26,583 bases of DNA from Mansonella perstans (taxonomy: Eukaryota > Nematoda > Chromadorea > Rhabditida > Onchocercidae): the NCBI GenBank assembly GCA_037074765.1, contig JBAMDO010000410.1, forward strand, positions 1 through 26,583, given 5' to 3'. The notes below the pieces were generated by a model. It did no database searches and was not told where the DNA came from. It worked only from the letters and a program-made list of their open reading frames with translations. The translations under genes were made by a program, and so were the position numbers. This document shows, one piece after another, positions 9,150 through 17,690 of this stretch (within the stretch, counting starts at the first letter, position 1; each line of letters opens with the position of its first letter).

Positions 9150-9633
9150 CATTCAAACAATTCGTATTTTTGTTCGGCAATCTGTTTTTTTCGCTTTTGT
9201 TTATCAAATAGTGAAAGAATGAATTAAGATGGATCAAATGAAAGGGAATGATGAAAATAGTGCGATAAAATCAGGTTTACTATCAGTCATTTTATCTTGC
9301 AATATTAAAAAAGTATCAACAATTTTTCTATAAAAAGAAGAATTGTTATTTAATATAATTTACATTCTAAATCTTCTGTGCATTATTTTTCTTGAAACAA
9401 ATTTCCCTATCAAATTCTTTCTGTCAAAAAGTTTCGCAAAGCACATTGCACAGTGCATCAAAATTTCTGCTTGTCTTCAAAATTTAATGAAGAAATAAAA
9501 TTAAAATTGAAATTCTAAATGAACAGATTAAGGAGAGAGAATTTGACAGAAAATTTCCTTTCAAAGAACAGTGTACGGATGATTTAGAATGTAAATTATA
9601 TTAAATCAAAATTCTTCTTCTGCTTTATTTTGT

Positions 9634-9641
9634 TATAAAAG
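9634..9641 (+). promoter_or_regulatory. TATA box (TATAAAAG) of F-II arm
   Basis: Same octamer and flanks as in F-I, about 500 bp before the F-II ATG. Confidence 0.4.
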
Positions 9642-10139
9642 ATGGCCGATGATTTGTTATCATTAAGACATGAAATGATTAATGGTAAATCTTGTTTTAT
9701 CGCATTCATCTATATCCTTCTTTTCTATTTATCCATCTTAATTCATTTTTTTGCCATTCAATAAACAAAAGCTGAAAAATAGGTTGTCGAAGAACGGAAT
9801 TGTTAAACACGTAAACAATACCATACAAAATATATTCACTATTTCCGCCATCGAAGCATATAAAGCGCAATTTTTTTTGATATGAACCATTAATAGTTTT
9901 GTCATTCTTTCATTCGTTATTGAGGAAAATAATTTGAGTATTTAATGATTTCAGAAATGTTACAAGAGCAATAGGTACTAGGATTTAGAAGTTATCAGGA
10001 GTAACCTTCTGAAGCAACTTTATCTTTCCAGTTTTGATGATTTTGTCACCAAAGCGAAATTCTTAAACGACACAAATTTAAAAACGGATTCATAAATGCT
10101 AACGTGCGATAGAAACTGCAACATAATTCATTTCAGAGT

Positions 10140-10292
10140 ATGTCGAAGCTGTTATCAGTTCAGATGTGGCGAAATTTGTTGCTGTTCCTTATTTTCATCA
10201 TTTATTGTGCTCAACAAGGACCTCAACCACAAGTTGCTCAAGGTAAAATTCACAGAATGATGAAAAGACAAAATTCACAAAAATTATCATAA
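10140..10292 (+). pseudogene. F-II: peptide-family gene lacking exon 2
   Basis: Exon 1 (10140-10242) gives MSKLLSVQMWRN, the signal core ending IIYC, then AQQGPQPQVAQ. The phase-1 donor AAG|GTAAAA is intact. The intron runs only to about 10375 (CACTTTTGATAAAGTGATAATC) and then joins the 3' flank of R-III, so the acceptor and exon 2 were lost at a duplication breakpoint. If unspliced, the frame continues GKIHRMMKRQNSQKLS and stops at 10292, giving 50 residues with a basic tail. Signal and start context are as good as in the complete copies, so a secreted read-through product is possible. Confidence 0.55.
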
Positions 10293-10396
10293 GAAAATAT
10301 GAAAAGAAAATACCTTATTTATTTTTTAAAATAACTTATTATCACTAACCTAACCGATTATCACTTTTGATAAAGTGATAATCGTTTTAATGTGCT
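10293..10396. other. Duplication breakpoint between units II and III
   Basis: The F-II intron stops matching its paralogues after CACTTTTGATAAA, and by 10397 the sequence matches the R 3' flank (TGCTTACAATGTGCCGACGG). The join carries a short inverted repeat, TTATCACTTTTGATAAAGTGATAA. Confidence 0.5.
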
Positions 10397-10890
10397 TACA
10401 ATGTGCCGACGGTGCATAATTTTAGACAAACGACTTATTAAATCATTTTTTCATAAACATTTTAATTTGAAACAATTGATACCAGGAAATTGCATTGCGT
10501 CTGAGAAATTTTTTTAACATATTTTTATAGTCAATTTCTAGTAGTCAGATTGACAACGAATTTATTCGGTGATTAGCATTGTTAGCGACCGACGTATTTT
10601 TACCATTTTTATTCTCTTATCTAAATACAGCCATACTTACATGTTTGTTGATATCATGCTATCCAATATAATTAAACATAATCCAATATAATTTAATGTA
10701 ATTAAACATTTTTAAGATAATATTTATTGATGAAAACATCCATTGGAATTAAGGCTTATTGACTGAAAATGTACAACAGTGTTGAAGAAGACGGTTGTCT
10801 GACGCATCTGACAGGAACGTTGAAGATGAGGAGATGGTATGAACTAACAGTCTGATAGCCAAAATCAAATCAGCGTTATGGACTTTATTT
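10397..10890 (-). other. 3' UTR and downstream flank of R-III
   Basis: Third copy of the R flank, starting a few bases inside the 1 and 7806 copies. AATAAA (minus) is at 10723-10728. No gene is seen. Confidence 0.65.
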
Positions 10891-11371
10891 TCATCCCATT
10901 GGTTGTCCTGCTCCTCCAGCTCCTCCTCCTAAATCATAGCATAATATTTACAAACATAATCCAATATAATTAACCCCTTACAAGTAGGATAATACAAAAT
11001 AAAATATGTTAATGCCCACTTTATTCATTAAATTTAGCGTGAAATAAAAAATTTTCAATAAAGAGCTTGAAAAATACTGGTCAATTAAACGTAAATTCTA
11101 AACCATGGTTATAATCGACGCAGCTGAATTGGATACCAAGACTTATCTGTATAACATCACGTAATAGAGAACAGCCTTGTGATTCGGCTTAGCTATCACG
11201 ACTGTTTACGTTTATCAAAAGTGAAAATTAGGCGTTGTTTTCATAACTTGAAATCCTTTTAGTGAACTTTTTGAACAGCTTACCCATGCGTACATTGCCC
11301 ATACAATGAATGATGAGAATAAGGAATAATAAAAAATTTCGCCACGTCTGAATTAATAGCCACTTCGACAT
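10891..11371 (-). CDS. R-III: small secreted Gly/Ala-rich peptide (exons 11371-11284 and 10928-10891)
   Basis: Exon 1 encodes MSKWLLIQTWRNF, a hydrophobic core ending IIHC and MGNVRM, with a phase-1 donor G|GTAAGC. The 355-bp intron ends GATTTAG. Exon 2 adds GGGAGGAGQPMG and TGA, for 41 residues in all. The mature part of about 18 residues differs from R-II and R-IV by in-frame changes in GGA, GCA and GCT codons, while intron and UTR are nearly the same. Divergent from F-III. The start is defined by TTTCAG 3 bases before ATG (AGA replaces AGT). Function unknown. Confidence 0.66.
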
Positions 11372-12126
11372 ATTCTGAAATGAATTATGTTGCGGTTTCT
11401 ATCGAATGTTAGTATTTATGAATCCATTCTTAAATTTGAATCATTTAAGAATCCTTTTTGACGATAGAATCATCAGAATTAGAAGAATAAAATTGCTTCA
11501 GAAGGATTTCCTAATACCCACTGCTACTCTTAGTATCTTTTGCTATTATAATGCCTCTGAAATCACCATAACACATCAAGTATTTTACTCAGTAACGAAA
11601 AGAGGAATACAAAACTATTAATGGTTCTTATCAAAACAAATCCCGCATTATATACTTCGATAACGGAACTAGTGAATATTCTGGTGTTATAGACCATTCA
11701 AACGATTCGTATTTTTGTTCGGCAATCTGTTTTTTTCGCTTTTGTTTATCAAATAGTGAAAGAATGAATTAAGTTGGATCAAATGAAAGGGAATGATGAA
11801 AATAGTGCGATAAAATCAAGTTTACCATTAGTCATTTTACCTTACAATATTAACAAATTACCAACAATTTTTTATAAAAAGAAGAATTGTTATTTAATAT
11901 AATTTACATTCTAAATCTTCTGTACATTATTTTTCTTGAAACAAATTTCCCTGTCAAATTCCTTTCTCAAAAAGTTTCGCAACAAAGCACATTGCACAGT
12001 CACCAAAATTTCTGCATGTCTTCAAAATTTCCATAATGATGAAATAAAATTGAAATTGAAATTCTAAATGAACAGATTAAGGAGAGAGAATTTGATAGAA
12101 AATCTCCTTTCACTGCTTTATTTTGT

Positions 12127-12134
12127 TATAAAAG
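12127..12134 (+). promoter_or_regulatory. TATA box (TATAAAAG) of F-III arm
   Basis: Identical octamer in the same context (TTTTGTTATAAAAGATGGCC), about 505 bp upstream of the F-III ATG. Confidence 0.4.
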
Positions 12135-12218
12135 ATGGCCGATGATTTGTTATCACTGAGAGATAAAATGATTAGTGGTAAATTTTATTTTTATCTCATT
12201 CATTTACATCATTGCTTT

Positions 12219-12401
12219 TTAATTTATCCGCTTTAATTCATTTTTTTGCCATTCAATAAACAAAAGCAGAAAAAACAGGTTGTCGAAGAACGGAATTGTT
12301 AAACACGTAAACAATACCATACAAAATATATTCACTATTTCCGCCATCGAAGTATATAAAGCGCATTTTGTTTTGATGTGAACCATTAATTTTTTTGTCA
12401 T
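12219..12401 (-). pseudogene. Antisense exon-1 relic, open version (F arm)
   Basis: A minus-strand frame starting MTKKLMVHIKTKCALY, followed by a hydrophobic stretch and a charged end, about 60 residues. Equivalent starts are at 1703, 9905 and 25017, all facing away from the adjacent F gene and lying about 235 bp upstream of it. The hydrophobic middle falls on the palindrome's A-rich block in reverse. It could be an unrecognised gene, but the copies differ by frame-changing indels, so a relic is favoured. Confidence 0.35.
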
Positions 12402-12639
12402 TCTTTCATTCGTTATTGAGGAAAATAATTTGAGTATTTAATGATTTCAGAAATATTACAGGAGCAATAGGTACTAGGATTAGAAGTTATTAGGAGTAAC
12501 CTTCTGAAGCAATTTTATCTTTCCAGTTCTGATGATTCTGTCATCAAAGCGAAATTCCTAAATGACACAAATTTAAAAACGGATTCATAAATCTAACGTT
12601 CGATAGAAACTGAAACTGCAACATAATTCATTTCAGAGT

Positions 12640-13274
12640 ATGTCGAAGTTGTTATCAGTTCAGATGTGGCGAAATTTGTTGCTGTTCCTTATTTTCATCA
12701 TTTATTGTGCTCAACAAAGACCTGAAATGATGAACAATAATCAACAAGCACCTGCTCAACCAAGTAAAATTCATAGAATGATCAAAAGACAAAATTTACA
12801 AAAATTAAAAAGTATGAAAAGAAATGAATGAAAAGAAAATACCTCATTTATTTTCTAAAATAACTTATTATCACTAACCTAACCCATTATCACTTTTGAT
12901 AAATTTAAACGGTCCTGATAGCCAAGCCAAATCATAATGCTGCTCTCTGTTACGAAGCGTTATACAGAAAAGCCTTATCGATTAATTCAGTTGCGTCGAA
13001 TCATTCTTTTTGGCTTAGAATTTATGTTGCATTGGCAAATATTTTTAAAATATCAATAAAAATATTTTTTCATTGTTATTTTAGTGTTATTTAATGTGCT
13101 AAATGTTTCACATTGAATTTAACGAACAAATTGGACACCAAAATATTTCATTTTTTTGTAATAGGTTAATTATATTGGATTATGTTTGTGTTATGCTATG
13201 CTTTAGATGCAGATAGAGATAGAGGTGGAGGTCAACGTGAAGGTGGGGATGAAGGTAGAAATGCAGCTCCCTAA
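12640..13274 (+). CDS. F-III: small secreted peptide with Gln/Asn spacer and Arg/Gly/Glu-rich end (exons 12640-12763 and 13207-13274)
   Basis: Exon 1 encodes MSKLLSVQMWRN, a core ending IIYC, then AQQRPEMMNNNQQAPAQP. The donor is CCAA|GTAAAA in phase 1, and the intron is 443 bp. The acceptor is GCTTTAG. Exon 2 contains NADRDRGGGQREGGDEG and ends RNAAP before TAA. The predicted product is 63 residues, the longest of the family, with a strongly hydrophilic mature part of about 40. Exon 2 is much longer than in F-I and F-IV but stops at the same point relative to the conserved 3' UTR. Retaining the intron instead gives a basic tail containing KIHRMIKRQN, stopping at 12831. Function unknown. Confidence 0.68.
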
Positions 13275-13485
13275 TCTGATTTTGGCTGTTGGACAGTTAG
13301 TTCACATCGTTGTACTCTTCGGCTCAACGTCATGTACGCCAGGACAACTGTCCTTCAAGATCTTGTGCAATTTTCTCTCAAGAAGACTTATTGCAATGGA
13401 TATTTTCATTAATATATATTTTCTTAGACTTGTTTTATTAGATTAGATTGTATTGGGTTATGTTAATTATTAATTATTTAATTAT
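13275..13485 (+). other. 3' UTR of F-III and junction with element B
   Basis: Matches the F-I 3' UTR up to about 13462 (TTGTATTGGGTTATGTT), then turns into TAATTATTAATTATTTAATT and joins retroelement sequence at about 13484. The usual AATAAA of F-I and F-IV is therefore missing. Confidence 0.6.
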
Positions 13486-13618
13486 TCTGCTTAATTCTTT
13501 TTAACGGTGATCCATTTGATTCCTTCTAATTGTGTAAAATTATGCATAAATGGGAAGATATAGCAGAAATGATATTTTCGTCTGAAACTACTGACAAAGA
13601 TAGTCGCAAAAAGGCCTT
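13484..13618 (-). repeat. Env overlap segment, copy 2
   Basis: About 96% identical by eye to 6604-6738. Here the codon corresponding to a Gln in copy 1 is a stop (TAG), ending the frame at 13526. Confidence 0.85.
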
Positions 13619-13816
13619 AATACACACTGTTCGAGTAATATTACTACATTTGATTGCAGGTATCCGAATATAAACTGTGACTTGTGTCAGTGTGACATTT
13701 TGATGAGTAATTTCATTACAGTTCCATTTTTGTGGCATATTAAAAGGAGTACCTGATATCCATTTACAATCTTGCTTAGAGTTTGTCTTAACTGCGGTTA
13801 TGAGAATCAGCGACAT
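13486..13816 (-). pseudogene. Proximal part of env-like gene (element B)
   Basis: Starts at ATG 33 nt after the pol stop at 13849. The N-terminal stretch (MSLILITAV) is weakly hydrophobic and could be part of a signal sequence. Cys and Asn-x-Thr sequons follow (such as NIT and NVT). The frame stops at 13526 by a nonsense codon and the sequence then runs into the overlap and breaks at 13484. It corresponds to the portion of env missing from 5343-6738. Confidence 0.5.
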
Positions 13817-13848
13817 TAAATATAAACAATTCGTTATTGACTTAGAAA

Positions 13849-14108
13849 TTAGTCGGGTTTCATTTCGTATCCGCGTGGCCGCTCTGGTTCTCGTAGCAAT
13901 TGGTTTCTCCGGTTCTGAATTTTGAACTGGGTTTCCGGAGTTGGTTGTTGAATAGTTTCGTTGTCTTCAATTTCTTGTTTTGCATAAACTGCTGCAGCAT
14001 ATGCCGTGGTAGATGCATCAGTAAACACATGAATTTCTAATTGTTGTAGACGATCAGGATCGATTACCAAGCGTGGAATTTCTTTGACTTTTGTTGGCCA
14101 TCGACTTA
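13849..14108 (-). pseudogene. RNase H start fused to pol C-terminus by internal deletion (element B)
   Basis: Contains the RNase H first motif VFTDASTTAYAAAVY (upstream ...IDPDRLQQLE), then passes directly into a hydrophilic tail ending in ERPRGYEMKPD and a stop at 13849. In element C the same AAVY block is followed by the rest of RNase H and an entire integrase, so roughly 1.9 kb has been deleted in frame here. TDAS is intact in this copy. Confidence 0.6.
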
Positions 14109-14134
14109 TAAGAATTTCCCATGTTTCAATGTCG

Positions 14135-14944
14135 TCATTCTCCAGCGACTGGTCCCAGGATAATTTTTTTTTTCCAAAAATTTTGTAGGAAGAGTTTGAA
14201 TAATAACATTGATGGAATTAAAAATCCCAAAGGATCATATTGCGAGGCAATGAATTGTAAGATTGTCCTTTTTGTTGGGGTTTGGTTATCCCATGGTTTT
14301 AAGATTATTCCAATAAAATCAATGACTGGGTTCCAATTGATACCAAGGATCGTTTTTATTTGACTTACTTCAGCTCGGTCGTTTTCAGGAATAAGTTCAC
14401 TGAAATCATTGTCATTTGAAAAGAATTCTTGTATATTCATTGAGGCATTCTTAAAGATGTCCTTCATTTTACTGTAAATTTTGAGTGCTTCTTCGGTTCC
14501 ACTGCGGGTAATAAAACATTATCGACATGGAGGTTTTTCTTAATTTCTAAAGCGGTTTTGCTTTCGTAATTTTCTAAATGATAATTGAGAGTAGCTGAAA
14601 GTAAAAACGGAGATGCTATTATGCCAAATGGAACCCTCTGAAAGCGGTAACATACCAAATTTTCCTTGGTGATTTCTCCTTGAATATCCTTTAACCATAA
14701 AAAACGAGTGCAGTTCCTTTCGGACGGATACAGTTCCAATTGCAAAAAAGCCGTTTCTATATCTACTGTTATAACATTTTTCATCATTCTGAAACGAAGT
14801 AAAACACCTGCCAAGTCAGGTAGTGTAGTGGGACCGCAATATAACATATTATTTAGGCTTTTTTCTCCTTTACTATGGGCTGAAGCATCATAGACAATTC
14901 GTAGTTTTGTAGTTGTCTTTCCTAGGATTAATACTTCATGATGG
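14135..14944 (-). pseudogene. Reverse transcriptase fragment (element B)
   Basis: The frame opens at the junction with element C ([10 protein letters not shown]) and runs through [19 protein letters not shown] (first catalytic Asp), [13 protein letters not shown] and the box LHVDN to 14464. A frame change near 14465 leads into a second piece (14467-14135) with NASMNIQEFFSN, NWNPVIDFIG and SQYDPLGFL. A further shift after 14150 breaks the connection to RNase H. About two-thirds of residues match element C by eye, so it is a related but different subfamily. The N-terminal RT, protease and gag regions are absent. Confidence 0.75.
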
Positions 14945-15533
14945 TGTCGTGATTTCTTCTTATGAGAGGTCGATATCGGCCAACAATATACCAGCGTGTT
15001 CGTTTTAGGGGTGTTGTTTTGTGTAGGGTTTGTAGCGCGATAGAACTCAATCTCAGACTCAAACTCAAACTTGGGTAATTAAACCATTTATTAACAGTAT
15101 TAACAATATTAACAAACTCGAACGTGATTAGAACATTAATAAACGCGAACGTGAACAAAACAAATGCGAACGTGGCTTAACCTTAACAATGCGAACATGA
15201 CTTAACCTTAATAATGCGAACATGACTTAACCTTGACAATGCGAACATGACTTAACCTTAATAATGCGAACATGACTTAACCTTGACAATGCGAACATGA
15301 CTTAACGAGGAAGAATAGAAGAAGCGAAGAGTGAAATGAATTTAAAAGATTGACCATCATATATATATATTTTCAGATAACGGAGGGAAAATAATTGAGG
15401 GATCATTTATGGCGCACAATTGAGGATTACAATAAAATTTATTTGAATTCAAAAGATACAATTTAGATCACAATCTTAGGATTGAATGCTTATAATGTCA
15501 TTAATGGAAGTTTCGCGTTATAAATTCGCGACA
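14945..15533 (-). repeat. 3' LTR of element C (589 bp)
   Basis: Starts (minus) TGTCGCGAATTTATAACGCG and ends AAATCACGACA. It is 112 bp longer than the partner LTR, chiefly because of extra tandem repeat units at 15155-15305. Upstream of it (minus) the sequence CTTGGGAG serves as a weak polypurine tract after a CT-rich run. Confidence 0.9.
15155..15308. repeat. 25-bp tandem repeat inside LTR, about six units
   Basis: Units of AATGCGAACATGACTTAACC plus CTTAAT/CTTGAC-type ends follow each other without spacers, alternating between two variants. The partner LTR has about three units (21068-21138). The alternation suggests that a two-unit block was duplicated. Confidence 0.85.
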
Positions 15534-15561
15534 CTCCCAAGGAGAGAGAGAGCAAAAAGTA

Positions 15562-17235
15562 TTACTTTCTTTCGTTTGATGCGACCTTTGCTTGTATGGC
15601 ACTTCTCGTTCGTCGCGCAATAGGTTCCTGGTCTTCGCTTTCTTGTAAATTTTCTTCCATATCGTTGGATGCTTCTATTTCCATGGGGCATAGCATGTTG
15701 ATAGAACGATTAAGCTGTCTCCCATTAGGCAATTGGATTGTGGCACTCCTGATACTTCCATCACGTCCTCTGTTGATTTTAATTATTCTTGCTAATTTCC
15801 ATGTACCGCGAGGTATTTCGGGTTCCATTAATAAAACAATTTCATTCTCACGTGGTCTTCGTTTTTCGGTCTGTCGAGGAGAAACGAATTCCTTTTGTGT
15901 ACGTTCTCTTAGACTCATAAGGTATTCGTCCTTCCACAGTTTCCAAAAGACATCTAATGTCTTAAGCGTATTGGTCCAATATTTGATAAGTTTATCCTTT
16001 GTTTTTAATAAATAAGGAGTGTATTCTTCTTGTCCATTGTCATACTCGAGTGGTATTTCAAGTGTCGACTTAGGGGAAATAAAGTCTATCGGGCGTATGA
16101 CTCTATAGTCGTCGAAGCCAACGTACGTCAATGGCCGGGTATTAAGTATACCTTCTATTTCTATCATTAACGTTATTAATTCCCCTTCTTTTAGAAATCT
16201 TCTTCCCACAGCTCGTCTTAAAGCTTGTTTTGTAAGTCCAATGATTCGTTCGTATACTCCACCTCCCCAAGGTGCCTTTGGTATAGTATTTTTCCAACAC
16301 ATACCATGTTCTGCTCGGAAGTTGGAGCTTATTTCTATTATTGTTTTAAAGACGAGTTGAAATTGACTCGCGTTGTCACTTAAGACTAACTTTGGATATC
16401 CTCGTCGTGCTACAAATCTTCTTAGGACATGTAGGAAGATTTCGGCGGATAAATCCTCGGCTAATTCCAGATGCACAGCTCTCGTTGTAAAACATGTGAA
16501 GAGAGCGATCCATCTCTTTACTCTATCGGTTGTCGATTTGACTAGAATTGGTCCCAAGTAATCTAGACCTACCTGTTCAAATGGTCTAGATCTCTTTACT
16601 CGACTTTCAGGCAAATTTGGCATTGCCGGTAGTTTGAATGGTTTAGCCTTCCACCGTTTACATGTCGTACACGTAGAGAGTAGACGTTTTATTGCGGCTC
16701 TTCCCTTTGGTATCCAGAATTTACTTCTTAATTCAGGCAGCGTGTGTGCTATTCCAGCATGATGCAGCGCCTCATGTTGTTGCATGATGATGAGTTTAGT
16801 CACGTGGTGATCCCTTGGTAAGTAGATAGGATATTTACTGTCCTCATCTAACTCTGAATATTCTAGACGGCTACCTGATCTCCATAAGTCATCAGGTTTG
16901 CGTTGAAGTAGATTCCATTTCTTCTTCTCCTTATCTGTTAGATGCGCTGATTGCGCTTGTCGGATCAATAAACTAGTTGCTATTTGATAATCGGTTTGGG
17001 TCATATTGATTCCTTTGGTAGATAAGAATTTGAGCCAAGGTAGTCCTCTTCGATGAATTTGTTTAATGAATCTAAGCGCCCATACTACCGCTCTTACTAA
17101 TTTTGTCTCCTCAGCTGGGTTTGGAACCTTTGATATTTTTGCTATAATTGCTTGTTCGAATTCATCATTAACTTCATAAACGAACTTACAATTAGGCCAT
17201 TCTGATTCGGGTCTATTTAACCATTGCGGACCATT
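15562..17235 (-). pseudogene. Integrase domain of element C pol
   Basis: An open frame from the nonsense codon at 17236-17238 to the stop at 15562. Counting from the Met at 17004: zinc-binding His pair at about 77-82 and CTTC at 112-115; catalytic triad D148 (GLDYLGP), D210 (VLSDNASQF) and E252 (GGVYERIIG), so the integrase core is complete. The C-terminal domain with [20 protein letters not shown] is the one usual in BEL/Pao pol. It would join cDNA to host DNA. It is the best-preserved part of C, but it is cut from RNase H by the nonsense codon, so it is classed as a pseudogene fragment. Confidence 0.85.
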
Positions 17236-17690
17236 TCACCATAGCTTGTTATTGCGAAGTTTGATTGGTGAGATCCCTCTTGTAGCTATGTCAGCTGGAT
17301 TTTCATTGCTAGGTAGATATCTTAAGTTGAATCTGGATTTTTTAATCTCTTCCACTCGATTTTGCACAAGTCGTGGAAGCAATTTCGTATAATTTGTTAT
17401 CCAGAAGAGAGCGCATTTTGAGTCTGACCACAAAGTGACGGGACAGTCTTCCTTTTGTAGCTCCTTTAATACGAACTGACCCGCTCTTACTCCAATCAAT
17501 ACAGATAATAACTCAAGTTTAGGTATCGATATACCTTTGATGGGAGCAAGTCGGGATTTAGCAAAGATTAAGAAGGATCTTACATCGTTTCCAGGTAAAA
17601 TTTTTGTATATAAACAGCTGCGGAATAAGCAACTTTGGACGCATTCGTGAATATGTGAAATTCTGTTGGCATTGAAAATTCCATCACAAG
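17236..17690 (-). pseudogene. RNase H domain of element C pol
   Basis: RNase H motifs in order: IFTNASKVAYSAAVY, KLELLSVLIG, LWSDSKCALFW and NPADIATRG. The first catalytic Asp is Asn here (AAT at 17643-17645; element B has TDAS). Frame changes occur on both sides of the first motif, near 17684 and 17605. The domain ends at TGA (17236-17238), which replaces a probable TGG (NNKLW then stop then NGPQW). A dead enzyme by at least two criteria. Confidence 0.8.

Larger units (their letters stand above)
8815..10139. promoter_or_regulatory. Shared divergent upstream region of pair II
   Basis: This has the same palindromic layout as pair I. ATTTACATTCTAAAT near 9358-9373 pairs with ATTTAGAATGTAAAT near 9582-9597, with the centre near 9477. 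TATAAAAG of the F arm is at 9634-9641. It contains the two inward-facing exon-1 relics (9060 plus, 9905 minus). No independent gene is seen. Confidence 0.6.
11372..12639. promoter_or_regulatory. Shared divergent upstream region of pair III
   Basis: Same layout as pairs I and II, but the right arm has lost the ATTTAGAATGTAAATTATATT block, as in pair IV. The F-arm TATA is at 12127-12134. Exon-1 relics: a plus-strand copy near 11607 with a broken ATG and a minus-strand copy at 12401. No independent gene is seen. Confidence 0.55.
13486..14944 (-). mobile_element. Internal part of env-bearing BEL/Pao element (element B, probably the other half of A)
   Basis: Minus-strand order: RT, truncated RNase H, pol C-terminus, proximal env. 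The piece ends at the env overlap on the left and at the LTR of element C on the right. There is no LTR, gag or protease on this fragment. Order and orientation continue directly into element A. Confidence 0.7.

Noticed and set aside
13207..13446. Longer frame starting MQIEIEVEVNVKV over exon 2 of F-III
   Set aside because: It is the wrong register of exon 2 plus 3' UTR. Spliced in phase 1 the exon gives a Gly/Arg-rich end and stops at TAA, consistent with the other copies.
15155..15308. CRISPR-like repeat array
   Set aside because: Units are directly adjacent with no spacers and lie inside an LTR of a eukaryotic retroelement.
15596..16015. 139-codon plus-strand frame
   Set aside because: Complementary shadow of the integrase frame, with no domain of its own.
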